From positions 1 through 42,342 of the forward strand of contig CAMDOZ010000009.1 of assembly GCA_945903705.1 (NCBI GenBank): a DNA stretch of 42,342 nucleotides, written 5' to 3'. Source of the DNA: Fidelibacterota bacterium. GTDB taxonomy: Bacteria > Pseudomonadota > Alphaproteobacteria > Rhodospirillales > Rhodospirillaceae. Shown one piece after another: positions 10,319 to 19,406 of this stretch; position 1 is the stretch's first letter, and each line of letters begins with the position of its first letter. Below the pieces are notes generated by a model. The model worked only from the letters and a program-made list of their open reading frames with translations, made no database searches and had not been told where the DNA came from. The position numbers and the translations under genes were made by a program.

Positions 10319-11270
10319 TCTCTCGGGCAGCGGCCTCCCGCCGCTTTCCGACAGCAGGACACGTTCCAATCCGCTGACGGCGGCGCAACACCTCGTCGTC
10401 GTCGGCTCGCGCCTGGTCTTCGGCGCTTTGTGCGGAACCATCCGCCTCTTGCGCGGTGCGCATCCCCGGGACTGGCGCACGTTGCGTTATGGCTTGCACC
10501 GGGAAGAAATCCTGGACTATCACGCGGCCCTGCCCGGCTTTGCCCGACGCCATGCGGTGGTGTTCATCCACGGTGGCGGCTGGATGATGGGAACCAAAGA
10601 CTTCTACAGTCACGATCTCATGTTCCTGCCCGAAGCGGGCTATCCGGTTTTCAACATCGAATATCCCAAAGCGCCGGAGCATCCGCACCCGCGCCCCTTG
10701 CGCGCCCTTCTGGCGGCGTTGATCTTCCTCAAGCGTTCCTTCCCCGAGGCCGAAGGCGTGCATCTGATGGGCGATTCCGCCGGCGGCAATATGGCGGTGA
10801 TGGCGGCCCTTCTTGCCGCCGACGAGACGCTGCTGAAACAAGTCGACCCGTGGTGCGACCCAAAGAAGCTTCCGAGAATTGCGAGCGTCACCTCGATCTA
10901 TGGCGTGCTCGACCGCACCTCCCTCATGCAATCAAAGGTGCCGGGACTTGACGCCATGTTCGCCGCCTATGCGGGTGCGCAGGCGCTGACCGAAAGCGTC
11001 GGTCCGGAACACGCCATCACGCCCATGGACCTTACCTTCGAACGTCATCCGCCGTGCTTCATCGCCTGCGGAGCGAACGATCCGATCCTGAAGTCGAGCG
11101 AGCTCTATGCGACGAGACTGCACGCGGAAGGTCACAAGGTTATCTTCAAGACCTATACCGACGCGTTCCACGGCTTTTTCAGTTTCCCCGAAGGCGAGTC
11201 GAAGCAGGTGCTGCGACAGGACATTGTCGGGTTTCTCGAATTTCACTCCGCCGCGGGGCCGGCCGCATAG
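10290..11270 (+). CDS. Alpha/beta hydrolase, hormone-sensitive-lipase-like esterase
   Basis: A roughly 326-residue esterase/lipase of the HSL type. It shows the oxyanion motif HGGGWMMG, the nucleophile elbow GDSAGG with Ser163, an acidic residue in the ACGANDPILKSS loop and a His in TDAFHGFFSFP, giving a full triad. The N-terminus has a short hydrophobic patch (HLVVVGSRLVFGALCGTIRLL) that may anchor it to membrane. Start is ATG at 10290, inside the end of the dipeptidase gene; a TTG nine bases earlier is possible. Its last 28 bases overlap the tail of the LysR gene on the other strand. The substrate is unknown. Confidence 0.82.
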   Translation: MPNGPPGGANLSGSGLPPLSDSRTRSNPLTAAQHLVVVGSRLVFGALCGTIRLLRGAHPRDWRTLRYGLHREEILDYHAALPGFARRHAVVFIHGGGWMMGTKDFYSHDLMFLPEAGYPVFNIEYPKAPEHPHPRPLRALLAALIFLKRSFPEAEGVHLMGDSAGGNMAVMAALLAADETLLKQVDPWCDPKKLPRIASVTSIYGVLDRTSLMQSKVPGLDAMFAAYAGAQALTESVGPEHAITPMDLTFERHPPCFIACGANDPILKSSELYATRLHAEGHKVIFKTYTDAFHGFFSFPEGESKQVLRQDIVGFLEFHSAAGPAA

Positions 11271-12214
11271 GCTTCGGGGGGCGCGCGTCCATCGAACCGC
11301 GGGCGCGAGGCGCCGGTATGCTCGAACAGCTCGCGCGAGGCCCGCACTTCGTCGGCGATGAACTTCGCGACGAGCCTGATTCGCACCAGGTCACGCATGT
11401 CCATGGGCGTCACCATCCAGAAGGACCGGGTCAGGCGTACGGTCTCAGGCAGGACCGGTACGAACTCCTCGTATTCCTTGGTGATTAAGTTGGGCAGCAC
11501 GCAAATGCCGGCGCCGGCGAGCGTCGCCTTGTACTGCGCGATGAGATTGCTGCTCTCGATCTGCGGCACGATCTCGGAATTGATCTGATGCAGGTAGTCG
11601 AGCTCAGGCGTGTGGATCAGGTCGTCGATATAGCCCACGAATCGATGCCGGCTGAGGTCCGCCGGACCATGGATCGGCGGCGCGTTCTCGAGATAGGCCC
11701 GCGAGGAATAAAGGCCGAGGTTGAAGTCGGTGAGCTTTCGGGCCACCAGCCGGCCCTCGGGCGGCTGGCTGAGGACAATGGCGATGTCCGCTTCGCGTTT
11801 GGAGAGGCTGTAGGTGTTTGGACCCGCGACGATCTGGACGACCAGGCCCGGGTGTTTTTCGCAAAGCTTCGCAACCCGGCGCGCAAGAAAACATGAGCCG
11901 AACCCCTCCGGCGCCCCGATCCGCACTGTCCCTTCGATTGAAAGATCGGCCTCGCCCACAACGTCCTGAGCCTTGAGGGAGAGGCTCTCCATGCTTTCGG
12001 CGATGGGCAGCAATTGGGCTCCCGACGCCGTGAGGGCATAGCCCTGGGGGCTGCGGTCAAACAGTTTTGTACGAAGAGCGGCCTCTAAGTTGTTGATCCG
12101 CCGCGCAATGGTGGTGTGGTCAGAGCCCAGACGGGCCGCGGCAACGGTCAATCGCCCGTAGCGGGCCACCGCCAGGAAGGAACGCAGGTTGTTCCAGTCG
12201 AATTCAGAGGGCAT
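11243..12214 (-). CDS. LysR-family transcriptional regulator
   Basis: A 323-residue regulator with an N-terminal winged helix-turn-helix (residues about 5-63, FDWNNLRSFLAVARYGRLTV then AARLGSDHTTIARRINNLE) and a C-terminal periplasmic-binding-like effector domain (from about residue 90, GTVRIGAPEGFG). Some codons are open upstream of 12214, but the HTH spacing fits MPSEFDWNNL as the start. The C-terminus carries a Pro/Ala-rich tail that overlaps the convergent hydrolase gene. It diverges from the small ORF and phaC at 12310, with 95 bases between. LysR proteins often control a divergent neighbour, so PHA synthesis is a candidate target. The effector is unknown. Confidence 0.9.
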   Translation of the reverse strand: MPSEFDWNNLRSFLAVARYGRLTVAAARLGSDHTTIARRINNLEAALRTKLFDRSPQGYALTASGAQLLPIAESMESLSLKAQDVVGEADLSIEGTVRIGAPEGFGSCFLARRVAKLCEKHPGLVVQIVAGPNTYSLSKREADIAIVLSQPPEGRLVARKLTDFNLGLYSSRAYLENAPPIHGPADLSRHRFVGYIDDLIHTPELDYLHQINSEIVPQIESSNLIAQYKATLAGAGICVLPNLITKEYEEFVPVLPETVRLTRSFWMVTPMDMRDLVRIRLVAKFIADEVRASRELFEHTGASRPRFDGRAPPEAYAAGPAAE

Positions 12215-12232
12215 GTGGATTTCCGCCCAACC

Positions 12233-12259
12233 GATGCACGGAACGCAACGTAGATGCAC
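12233..12259. promoter_or_regulatory. Direct repeat GATGCAC in the LysR/phaC divergent region
   Basis: GATGCAC occurs at 12233-12239 and again at 12253-12259, exactly 20 bases apart, about two helical turns. It lies just upstream of the LysR start and 51 bases before the small ORF. Two copies in helical phase between divergent genes could be a regulator site, but the match is short and chance is possible. Confidence 0.3.
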
Positions 12260-12309
12260 CGATCCAAATGTGAGACACCGTCGCCATCAAAGCAACGGGA
12301 AACCAAACC

Positions 12310-12507
12310 ATGACCGCCGCCGCCCTCCGCAAGACCCAGGACGCTCACTTCGAGATCGAACCGGTCGTGCGCCCGGCGGCCCCCAAGATGACGGTGGTTT
12401 CTTCGACCGCTCCGGCGCTCAGCCCGGACGACCTGCTTCGCCTGCTGTATGTGAACCCGCAGGACGGTATCCTCGTCGACGAACTGTTGGCCTTCGACAA
12501 GAAGTAA
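12310..12507 (+). CDS. Small hypothetical protein upstream of phaC
   Basis: A 65-residue acidic/neutral protein I do not recognise. It has no signal peptide or membrane segment. The N-terminal half is low in structure (Ala/Pro/Thr-rich), and the C-terminal half reads LSPDDLLRLLYVNPQDGIL then VDELLAFDKK, a likely amphipathic helix pair. It ends 18 bases before phaC on the same strand, so it is probably the first gene of the PHA operon. Its upstream site (GGGAA) is weak, while phaC has its own strong GGGAGG. It could be a granule-associated or regulatory small protein, but nothing in the sequence proves that. Confidence 0.5.
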   Translation: MTAAALRKTQDAHFEIEPVVRPAAPKMTVVSSTAPALSPDDLLRLLYVNPQDGILVDELLAFDKK

Positions 12508-12525
12508 CCAGCTCCGGGAGGCGCC

Positions 12526-14319
12526 ATGGCCGCTACTGAAAGCGGAAATATTCCCGCTGCTCCCGATCCGGCCGCCGTCTATGCGGCGCTGACTGAAATC
12601 TTCATCAACGCCCAGCGGGCGCTTCAAGCGGCCACCGTCCGCGCCTTCACGCCCGCCGCTCCCCTGCCCTACGACCCCATCGCGCCCATGCGCACGCTCG
12701 CGCAGTTCGGGATGACACTCCTCACGCAGCCGCAGCTTCTAGCCGATGCGCAGATGCGCGCCTGGCAGGAGTGGACGACGCTGTGGACGTCGGTCGCCAG
12801 CCGAACAGCCGGCAAGGACGCGGCGCCGGTGGTTGAGACGCCAAAAGGTGACCGCCGGTTCTCGGATCCGGCCTGGAGCGACGCCCCTTACTTCGACGTC
12901 GTGCGCCAGAGCTACCTTCTAGTCGGCAAGCAGCTCTCGGACCTGGTGGCGGGCGCGCGCCTCGACGACAAGACACGGGCTGAGCTCGATTTCTACCTGC
13001 GCCAGTTTCTCAACGCGGTGGCGCCGACCAATTTCATTCACACCAATCCTCTGGTGATCCGCGAAACCATGTCTCGCGGCGGCGTGAATCTTCTGAACGG
13101 ATTCGCCAAAGTGCTGGCGGACGTCGCCGACGGCAAAGGCCTCGTGCGCCGTCATACCGCCGGCGGGTTCGAAGTGGGCGTGACGTTGGCGACAACGCCG
13201 GGCGCGGTGATTTTTGAGAATGAGCTGATGCAGCTCATTCAGTACGAGCCCTCGACCGCGAAGGTGGCGAAGCGGCCGATCCTCTATGTGCCGCCGCTGG
13301 TCAACAAGTACTACCTCCTCGATCTGCAGCCCCACACCAGCCTTCTGAAGTGGCTGGTGGATCAAGGTCACACCGTCTTCGTGATCTCCTGGGTCAATCC
13401 CGACGCCACGTTGCGCGACAAAGGCCTGGACGACTACATCACGGGCGGAACGGTGGCCGCGATCGACGCCATCGAACAGGCGACCGGCGCGGGCGAAGTG
13501 GACCTCATGGGCTTCTGCCTCGGCGGCACTTTGAGCGCCATCACGCTCGGCTATCTCGCGGCGACGAAGCAGGAGAAGCGCGTCGGCTCGGCCACCCTAA
13601 TCGGCACGCTGCTCGATTTCAGCGAACTCGGCGAATGGTCCGTGTTCATCGACAAAGGCCAGATGGCGGCCTTCAACCGCTATTTGGAAACCCACGGCTA
13701 TGTGGAGGCTCACGATCTCGAGCGGCTGTTCAGCCTGGTGCGCTCCAATGACCTGATCTGGTCGTCGGTGGTGAACCACTACCTGCTCGACCGTGAGACA
13801 CCGCCGTCCGACATCCTGCACTGGTTCGGCGACGGGGCGCGCATTCCCGAAGCCTTCCTGGCCGGCTATGCCAAGCGCGTCCTGATGGATAATGGCTTGG
13901 CGAAGTCTGGTGCGCTGACGATCAAGGGCGCGAAGATCGACCTCGCCAGGGTCAAGACGCCGGTCATGGTCGTGTCATTGAAGGACGACCATGTGTCCGG
14001 CTGGGCCGCGACCTACACGGGCACGAAGCTCTTCGGCGGGCCTGTGCAGTTCGTGCTCGGCGGCTCGGGCCACAACGCCGGCGTGATCAATCCACCCGCG
14101 GCGAACAAACACGGCTACTGGATCAATGACGCGTTGCCGGAGTCCGCCGATACGTGGTTTGAGGGTGCCTCGAAGAAAGACGGCTCGTGGTGGCCGCACT
14201 GGCGCTCATGGATGACGGAGCAAGGCGATCAGACGCCTGTCCCGGCGCGCAAGATCGGCGGCGGCAAGTTGAAGCCGATCGAACCGGCACCCGGACGCTA
14301 CGTCCGCGTGCGCCACTAA
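12526..14319 (+). CDS. phaC: Class I poly(3-hydroxyalkanoate) synthase PhaC
   Basis: Polymerises 3-hydroxyacyl-CoA into PHA storage granules. It has 597 residues, typical for class I. The lipase-like box is GFCLGG with catalytic Cys331. The other triad members are an Asp in LKDDHVSGW (487/488) and His516 in GSGHNAGV. An N-terminal PhaC_N domain precedes the catalytic domain, as in the family. A strong GGGAGG lies 7 bases before the ATG. No phaA, phaB or phasin is seen nearby, so the monomer supply is encoded elsewhere. It converges with aguB, with only 15 bases between. Confidence 0.96.
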   Translation: MAATESGNIPAAPDPAAVYAALTEIFINAQRALQAATVRAFTPAAPLPYDPIAPMRTLAQFGMTLLTQPQLLADAQMRAWQEWTTLWTSVASRTAGKDAAPVVETPKGDRRFSDPAWSDAPYFDVVRQSYLLVGKQLSDLVAGARLDDKTRAELDFYLRQFLNAVAPTNFIHTNPLVIRETMSRGGVNLLNGFAKVLADVADGKGLVRRHTAGGFEVGVTLATTPGAVIFENELMQLIQYEPSTAKVAKRPILYVPPLVNKYYLLDLQPHTSLLKWLVDQGHTVFVISWVNPDATLRDKGLDDYITGGTVAAIDAIEQATGAGEVDLMGFCLGGTLSAITLGYLAATKQEKRVGSATLIGTLLDFSELGEWSVFIDKGQMAAFNRYLETHGYVEAHDLERLFSLVRSNDLIWSSVVNHYLLDRETPPSDILHWFGDGARIPEAFLAGYAKRVLMDNGLAKSGALTIKGAKIDLARVKTPVMVVSLKDDHVSGWAATYTGTKLFGGPVQFVLGGSGHNAGVINPPAANKHGYWINDALPESADTWFEGASKKDGSWWPHWRSWMTEQGDQTPVPARKIGGGKLKPIEPAPGRYVRVRH

Positions 14320-14334
14320 TCCAAAAAAACGGGA

Positions 14335-15180
14335 TCAGCGCTCGGTCAGAGCGCCGTACAACTCCGGCCGGCGATCCCGGAAGAACCCAAACGCGGCCCG
14401 CGCGCGGCGAACTTCGTCCAGATCGATGGTCGCGGTGATGACGCCTTCTTCGGTGCGATTCATTTCTGCGACCTTGTCGCCGCGGTGATTGGCGATGAAG
14501 GACGAGCCGTAGAATATCTGGCCATCTTCCGTGCCGACGCGGTTGGCCGCGATCACCGGCACGACGTTGGACACGGCATGACCGATCATGGCGCGCTGCC
14601 AGAGATCCTTGGTGTCGAGGTCGGCGTTGTCGGGCTCGGATCCGATGGCTGTCGGATAAAACAGGACTTCGGCGCCCTTCAGCATCATCGCGCGGGCGGC
14701 TTCCGGGAACCACTGGTCCCAGCAGATGCCGACACCCATGGCGCCGAACTTCGTCTTCCACGCCTTGAAGCCGGTGTTGCCCGGGCGGAAGTAGAACTTC
14801 TCCTCGTATCCGGGACCGTCGGGGATGTGGCTCTTGCGATAGATCCCCATGTTCACGCCGCCGGCGTCCAACATGACCAGGCTATTGTAGAAGTGATGGT
14901 CCTCACGCTCGAAGATCGAGGTGGGGATCACCACATCCAGCTTCTTTGCGAGCGCGGCGAGGCGCGTCACGGCCGGATGCGTATCCGCCGGGTACGCGGA
15001 ATCGAAATGCTGTTCCTTCTCCTCGCGGCAGAAGTAGTGCCCCTGAAAAAGCTCGGGCGGAAGGATGACTTGCGCGCCCTTCTTGGCGGCGTCGGTCACG
15101 AAACCTTCGATGCGCGCGATATTCTTCTCCATGTCGGTGGAGAAGGCACATTGGATCGCCGCGACAGTGACCTTTGCCAT
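14335..15180 (-). CDS. aguB: N-carbamoylputrescine amidase
   Basis: Nitrilase-superfamily enzyme that hydrolyses N-carbamoylputrescine to putrescine, CO2 and ammonia, the last step of the agmatine route. It has 281 residues. The Glu-Lys-Cys triad is visible: Glu43 in LPPELFQG, Lys116 in YRKSHIPDGPGY and Cys153 in GICWDQWFPEAARA. Segments such as FQGHYFCREEKE and NRVGTEDGQIFYGSSFI are characteristic of AguB within the superfamily. It starts 4 bases after the aguA stop, so both steps are made together. Confidence 0.95.
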   Translation of the reverse strand: MAKVTVAAIQCAFSTDMEKNIARIEGFVTDAAKKGAQVILPPELFQGHYFCREEKEQHFDSAYPADTHPAVTRLAALAKKLDVVIPTSIFEREDHHFYNSLVMLDAGGVNMGIYRKSHIPDGPGYEEKFYFRPGNTGFKAWKTKFGAMGVGICWDQWFPEAARAMMLKGAEVLFYPTAIGSEPDNADLDTKDLWQRAMIGHAVSNVVPVIAANRVGTEDGQIFYGSSFIANHRGDKVAEMNRTEEGVITATIDLDEVRRARAAFGFFRDRRPELYGALTER

Positions 15181-15184
15181 GCTC

Positions 15185-16207
15185 TTACTCGGGCTGCTGC
15201 TGGGTGATGCAGTGGAACGAGCCGCCGCCCGTTATAACATGGTTCGCCGGCAAGCCCACGGTGCGCCGGCCGGGGAACAGCTTGGCGATGGCCGCCACGG
15301 CCGCGTCGTCGGACTTCGCGCCGTAGAGCGGGACAACCACGGCGCTATTGCCGATGTAGAAATTCATCGAGCTCACGGGGATGACTTCGCCGTCTTCGTC
15401 TTCGATCCGCCCCGGCGAAGGTACGGTCATGACCTCGAGCTTTTTGCCGTTCACGTCACGGGCGGCCTTGAGGTCACCGATGATGGCTTCGAGCGCGTAG
15501 CGATTGGGATCGTCGGAGCCGAACGGCTCCATGCACACCACGACGCCGGGCGCCACGAAACGCGCGATATTGTCGATATGCCCGTCGGTGTGATCGTTGG
15601 CGAGGCCGTCGCCTAGCCAGATCAGTTTCTCGATGCCGAGACCGGTCTTGAGCCGCATCTCGATGTCGGTTTGGGAGAGCTTCGGATTGCGGTTGGGATT
15701 GAGCAGGCACTGGCGCGTGGTGAGCGCGGTCCCTTGCCCGTCGACGTCGATGGAGCCGCCTTCCAGCACCCAGTCGTTGATAGAGGCGGGCACGCCGGCT
15801 TGCTTGGCGATAAAGGCTGCAACCTTATCGTCGCCTTCCAGCACGTATTTACCGCCCCAGCCGTTGAAGCGGAAACACGCGGCTTCGATCCATTTGCCGC
15901 TTTTCACGAAGATGGGCGCGATGTCGCGAAACCAGATATCGCCGAACGCGCCGGGAATCACAGCCGCGTTCACGCCGGCGAGGCTCGCGCGGGCGGAGGC
16001 GACCGCCTCGTCGCCATTGGCCACGATCTTCAGAGGCTCGCCCCGACCTTCGTCCGCGATCGCCTTGAAGAGGGCAGCGACTTCGGCGCGCGCGGGTTCC
16101 AGATCCTCGAGCCAAAGGTCGGCGGCGCTGGGCCAGGCGGACCAGACGGCGCTGTGGCGATCCCACTCGGCGGGCTGGCGGAGCATGTCGGCGTTCGGTG
16201 CGTTCAT
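15185..16207 (-). CDS. aguA: Agmatine deiminase
   Basis: Converts agmatine to N-carbamoylputrescine and ammonia. It has 340 residues of the peptidylarginine-deiminase fold (five-bladed propeller). Key segments are PAEWDRHSAVWSAWPSAADLW at the N-terminus, IWFRDIAPIFV, VLEGGSIDVDG, NDHTDGHIDN (catalytic His) and the C-terminal GGGSFHCITQQ with nucleophile Cys333. The ATG at 16207 is chosen over an upstream one because the preceding 11 codons do not resemble the family. First gene of aguAB; no transporter or speA lies next to it, so agmatine may come from arginine decarboxylase elsewhere or from outside. Confidence 0.95.
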   Translation of the reverse strand: MNAPNADMLRQPAEWDRHSAVWSAWPSAADLWLEDLEPARAEVAALFKAIADEGRGEPLKIVANGDEAVASARASLAGVNAAVIPGAFGDIWFRDIAPIFVKSGKWIEAACFRFNGWGGKYVLEGDDKVAAFIAKQAGVPASINDWVLEGGSIDVDGQGTALTTRQCLLNPNRNPKLSQTDIEMRLKTGLGIEKLIWLGDGLANDHTDGHIDNIARFVAPGVVVCMEPFGSDDPNRYALEAIIGDLKAARDVNGKKLEVMTVPSPGRIEDEDGEVIPVSSMNFYIGNSAVVVPLYGAKSDDAAVAAIAKLFPGRRTVGLPANHVITGGGSFHCITQQQPE

Positions 16208-16263
16208 GGGATGCTCACATACTGTCTGGAAGTCGCGCACGCAATGCCGGACATTGTGAAACT

Positions 16264-17151
16264 ATGTCATCGGGAAACCTCACCGCCGACCGGCGCTTCG
16301 CCACCGCGCAGACCTTGCGCGCGGAGGGCGATTTCGCCGGGGCCGCGGACGTCATCGGCCAGGCCTTGGAGCTGGCCCCCGGCTGGGCGGAAGGGCACTT
16401 CGCGCTCGCCGAAAGCCTCGCGGATTCGGGCCGGCCGGAGGATGCGGCCGCAGCCTACCGCGCCTACCTTGTCCTGGATTCGAAGGACTCCATGGGCGCG
16501 GCGGCGCGGCTGACCCTCTTGGGAGCTGCTCCGACGCCCGCCGGTTTGCCGCCCGCCTATATCGCACGCCTGTTCGATGAATATGCGCCGCGGTTCGACA
16601 GCGCTCTCACCGACCGCCTCAACTACCGGGGACCGCAGGTGCTGAAAGAGGCCGTCACGCGTGCGTGGCCGCAGTCTTTTTCACGCGTCTTCGATCTCGG
16701 ATGTGGAACCGGCCTCTCCGGCGCCGCCTTCCGCGATGTTGCCGGATGGTTGGGCGGAGTCGATCTTTCGCCCGCGATGGTAAAGAAGGCCGAGGCAAAA
16801 AAGATCTACGATCATCTTGAAGCCAGCGACATGAGCGCAGCACTTCTAGCGCTCGTTGAACCCTGCGAATTGATCCTCGCAGCCGATGTCCTGGTCTACG
16901 TGGGCGACCTCGCGGAGGTGTTCGCAACAGTGCGGGGAAAGCTGGTTCCGGGCGGCCTTTTTGCCTTCACGGTCCAGCGGGCCGAGAGCGGCGACTACGC
17001 CCTCGGCCGCGAGCAACGCTACAGCCATAGCCGCGCCTACATCGAGAGGTGCGCCGATGCGGCCGATTTCGAGGTGGCTTTGATGGAGGACGTGGTGACC
17101 CGCCAGGAAGCCGGTAAAGACGTGCCGGGTCTCGTGGCAGTGCTCGTCTAG
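16264..17151 (+). CDS. TPR-containing class I SAM-dependent methyltransferase
   Basis: A 295-residue protein with two parts. Residues about 5-75 form two TPR-like helical repeats (FATAQTLRAEGDFAGAADVI; GHFALAESLADSGRPEDAAA). Residues from about 100 hold a methyltransferase domain that opens with IARLFDEYAPRFD and has motif I VFDLGCGTGLSG (142-153), a post-motif acidic residue in GGVDLSPAMV, and the LVPGGLFAFTVQ strand. This TPR plus methyltransferase layout is known in alphaproteobacteria, but the substrate is not established. It diverges from aguA with 56 bases between. Confidence 0.85.
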   Translation: MSSGNLTADRRFATAQTLRAEGDFAGAADVIGQALELAPGWAEGHFALAESLADSGRPEDAAAAYRAYLVLDSKDSMGAAARLTLLGAAPTPAGLPPAYIARLFDEYAPRFDSALTDRLNYRGPQVLKEAVTRAWPQSFSRVFDLGCGTGLSGAAFRDVAGWLGGVDLSPAMVKKAEAKKIYDHLEASDMSAALLALVEPCELILAADVLVYVGDLAEVFATVRGKLVPGGLFAFTVQRAESGDYALGREQRYSHSRAYIERCADAADFEVALMEDVVTRQEAGKDVPGLVAVLV

Positions 17152-17158
17152 GACGCGC

Positions 17159-17611
17159 TTAATAAGGCGTTCCGTCCTTATGCACGAAACGGCCATCGGC
17201 GTTGGCGCTCATCATGTCGATATCCGAGCAGGTCGTAAGATCATCCATCGCCCGTGATCCAACTTCGAGATAGACCGCCATTGCCTTCATTTTGTTGATC
17301 ATATGATGGCCGTTGCCGGAATTTTTGGGAAAGGCGGCGCAGTCGCCCGCCCGCAAGACTGTCTCGCCGCCGTCCTCGACCAGCGTCAGCTCGCCCTCGA
17401 GCACATAGACGAATTCGTCTTCATGCGAATGCCAATGGCGCTGGCTGGACCAGTTGCCCGGCGGCAGACGCATGAGATTGACGCCAAAGTCATTGAGGCC
17501 TCCGGCATCGCCCAGCCGTTGCCGCAGTCGACCCGCTAAGGGTTCCTCGAACGGCGGGGGATAAGGGCAGCCCTTGCGCACTTGCACAGCCGCGATGTCG
17601 ATCTTGGGCAC
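17159..17611 (-). CDS. Cupin-domain protein
   Basis: A 150-residue single-domain cupin. The metal-binding motif 1 is RHWHSHEDEFVYVLEGE (His59/61/63 and a Glu) and motif 2 includes PKNSGNGHHMINK (His102). Such small cupins bind Fe, Mn or Ni and act as isomerases, dioxygenases or sensors, so no specific reaction can be claimed. It lies 11 bases downstream of the RlmI-like gene on the same strand and ends 7 bases from the convergent methyltransferase gene. Confidence 0.85.
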   Translation of the reverse strand: MPKIDIAAVQVRKGCPYPPPFEEPLAGRLRQRLGDAGGLNDFGVNLMRLPPGNWSSQRHWHSHEDEFVYVLEGELTLVEDGGETVLRAGDCAAFPKNSGNGHHMINKMKAMAVYLEVGSRAMDDLTTCSDIDMMSANADGRFVHKDGTPY

Positions 17612-17622
17612 GAGTGGTCCTC

Positions 17623-18816
17623 CTAATCGAGGTGAAACACGAGAGCCTTCAGGTAGGCGCTTTCCGGCAGATGCGGATGCACCGGATGATCGGGGGCCGC
17701 GCCGGCGGTGCGGATGATCTTGCCGGAGCGGTTCGCATCAGTGAGGCCGCGCGCCGCGGCCGCCGTGAACTCATCGAGCGGCGCGTTGTGGCTGCAGGAG
17801 GCGACGAGCAGATAACCCCCCGGTGCCGTAACTTCCGCGCAGAGGCGGGCGAGCTTGCGGTAACCTTGCAGCCCCGCTTTCAGATCCTTCTTCGATTTCA
17901 CGAACGCCGGCGGATCGGCGACGACAACCTGCCAGCGCTTTTTCTGGCGTACCGCGTTTTCGAGAAATGGAAAGACCTCGGCCTTTTCGAACGCACATGC
18001 GACGCCGTTGGCCTTCGCGGCCTTTGCGGCGAGCTCGAGAGAATGTGCAGACCGGTCGACCGCCGTGACGGCGGTGGCGCCGCCACGGGCACAGGCGACC
18101 GCGAAGCCGCCGGTATGCGTGTAGAGATCGAGCGCACTTGCGCCGTTACTTAAGCCTGCCATGAAAGCCCGGTTATCACGCTGATCGAAGAACCAGCCGG
18201 TCTTCTGGCCGGAGGTAAGATCGCAGAAGAACGTGGCGCCGTTTTCTTCCACGGGAACGTCGCCGTCGAGGGCGCCGTGGACGAGACGTACATCGTCTTC
18301 GAGCCCTTCGAGGCCGCGCGCCGGTGTATCGCCCCGCACGACGATCGCCCGCGGGTTCGCAAGGCGCGCCAGCGTCTCGACCAGCAAGGGCACAATCGCA
18401 TCCATGCCGGCGGTGTTAGGCTGAATTACAAAGACATCGCCGAAGCGGTCGATGATGAGACCGGGCAGTCCATCGGCCTCGGCATGAACGAGCCGATAGA
18501 ACGGCCGCGCGAAGAGGCGGTCGCGGAGCGCAAGCGCAACCTTGAGCTTGGCTTCGACGAAGGCCGTGTCGATGAGGACGTCGGGCGCAGGAGCGAGGAC
18601 CCGGGCGCTGATGAGCGTACGCGGGTTGAACTGGGCGGTAGCCAGCAGTTCACCTCCGGCGTCGGTGACGGTTACAATCGCGCCGGGCGGCAAGGCCTTG
18701 GTCGCCGGATCCATCTTCACTTCGTTCGAGAAGATCCAGGGATAGCCCGACTGAAGGCGGCATTGGGCGCGGGGCTGGAGAAGAAGGCGCGGATGGCGGG
18801 AAACGGGGCTATTCAT
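17623..18816 (-). CDS. rlmI: RlmI-like 23S rRNA (cytosine-5) methyltransferase
   Basis: A 397-residue enzyme of the RlmI/RlmK/L class. An N-terminal PUA RNA-binding domain (residues about 8-75, including GYPWIFSNEV) is followed by an EEHEE-like linker and a Rossmann methyltransferase domain with DLTSGQKTGWFFDQRDNR, LDLYTHTGGFAVACARGGA (AdoMet site) and the catalytic-region motif VVADPPAFVKSK. Near the C-terminus is VASCSHNAP. In E. coli, RlmI modifies C1962 of 23S rRNA; the same target is likely but not shown. First gene of a short unit with the cupin; it diverges from the molybdenum hydroxylase genes. Confidence 0.85.
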   Translation of the reverse strand: MNSPVSRHPRLLLQPRAQCRLQSGYPWIFSNEVKMDPATKALPPGAIVTVTDAGGELLATAQFNPRTLISARVLAPAPDVLIDTAFVEAKLKVALALRDRLFARPFYRLVHAEADGLPGLIIDRFGDVFVIQPNTAGMDAIVPLLVETLARLANPRAIVVRGDTPARGLEGLEDDVRLVHGALDGDVPVEENGATFFCDLTSGQKTGWFFDQRDNRAFMAGLSNGASALDLYTHTGGFAVACARGGATAVTAVDRSAHSLELAAKAAKANGVACAFEKAEVFPFLENAVRQKKRWQVVVADPPAFVKSKKDLKAGLQGYRKLARLCAEVTAPGGYLLVASCSHNAPLDEFTAAAARGLTDANRSGKIIRTAGAAPDHPVHPHLPESAYLKALVFHLD

Positions 18817-18948
18817 GAGCGGTCCTTTGCCACCGAAACAGCCCCCGGTACAGGGAAAAACACGCCCCGCGCGGCCTCTAGCGGCTGCGGGACGGCGCCG
18901 AACCGGCTATACTCCCGCCTCCCCTAGGGACCCATCCGGAGGTCACCC

Positions 18949-19395
18949 ATGATTACCCTCACCATCAATGGCCAGAGTCACAGCGTGGAGGTCGATCCTT
19001 CGACGCCCCTTCTGTGGGTGTTGCGCGACAAGCTCGCCATGACAGGCACGAAATTCGGGTGCGGCATCGCCCAATGCGGCGCTTGCACGGTGCACATCAA
19101 CGGTGCGGCGGCCAGAGCCTGCGTGACGCCGGTGAGCATGGTGGCGGACGCGAAGATCACCACCATCGAGGGCCTCTCGACCGACGGAAGTCATCCAGTG
19201 CAGCAAGCCTGGATCGCCCACGAGGTGCCCCAGTGCGGTTACTGCCAGCCGGGCATGATGATGGCGGCGGCGGCGCTGCTCGCGCAGAAGCCGAACCCGA
19301 CGGACGCGGACATCGACGCGGCAGTCACGAACATCTGCCGCTGCGGCACCTACCCGCGCGTGCGGGCCGCGATCCATTCCGTCGCCAAGACCTGA
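18949..19395 (+). CDS. (2Fe-2S)-binding small subunit of a molybdenum hydroxylase (IorA/CoxS type)
   Basis: A 148-residue iron-sulfur subunit. The plant-type 2Fe-2S site is Cys38, Cys43, Cys46 and Cys58 ([15 protein letters not shown]), and the second, all-helical 2Fe-2S site is Cys96, Cys99, Cys130 and Cys132 ([22 protein letters not shown]). It passes electrons from the Mo active site in the next gene to an outside acceptor. A GGAGG site sits 6 bases before the ATG. The stop is 11 bases before the large subunit. No FAD subunit is present, so the pair is of the isoquinoline-oxidoreductase type, which likely feeds a cytochrome. Confidence 0.93.
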   Translation: MITLTINGQSHSVEVDPSTPLLWVLRDKLAMTGTKFGCGIAQCGACTVHINGAAARACVTPVSMVADAKITTIEGLSTDGSHPVQQAWIAHEVPQCGYCQPGMMMAAAALLAQKPNPTDADIDAAVTNICRCGTYPRVRAAIHSVAKT

Positions 19396-19406
19396 GGAGC
19401 ACCGCC

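Noticed and set aside
8843-10480. A 545-codon minus-strand frame opposite meaB, the dipeptidase and the hydrolase
   Set aside because: It spans several well-supported plus-strand genes and has no recognisable motif or ribosome site.
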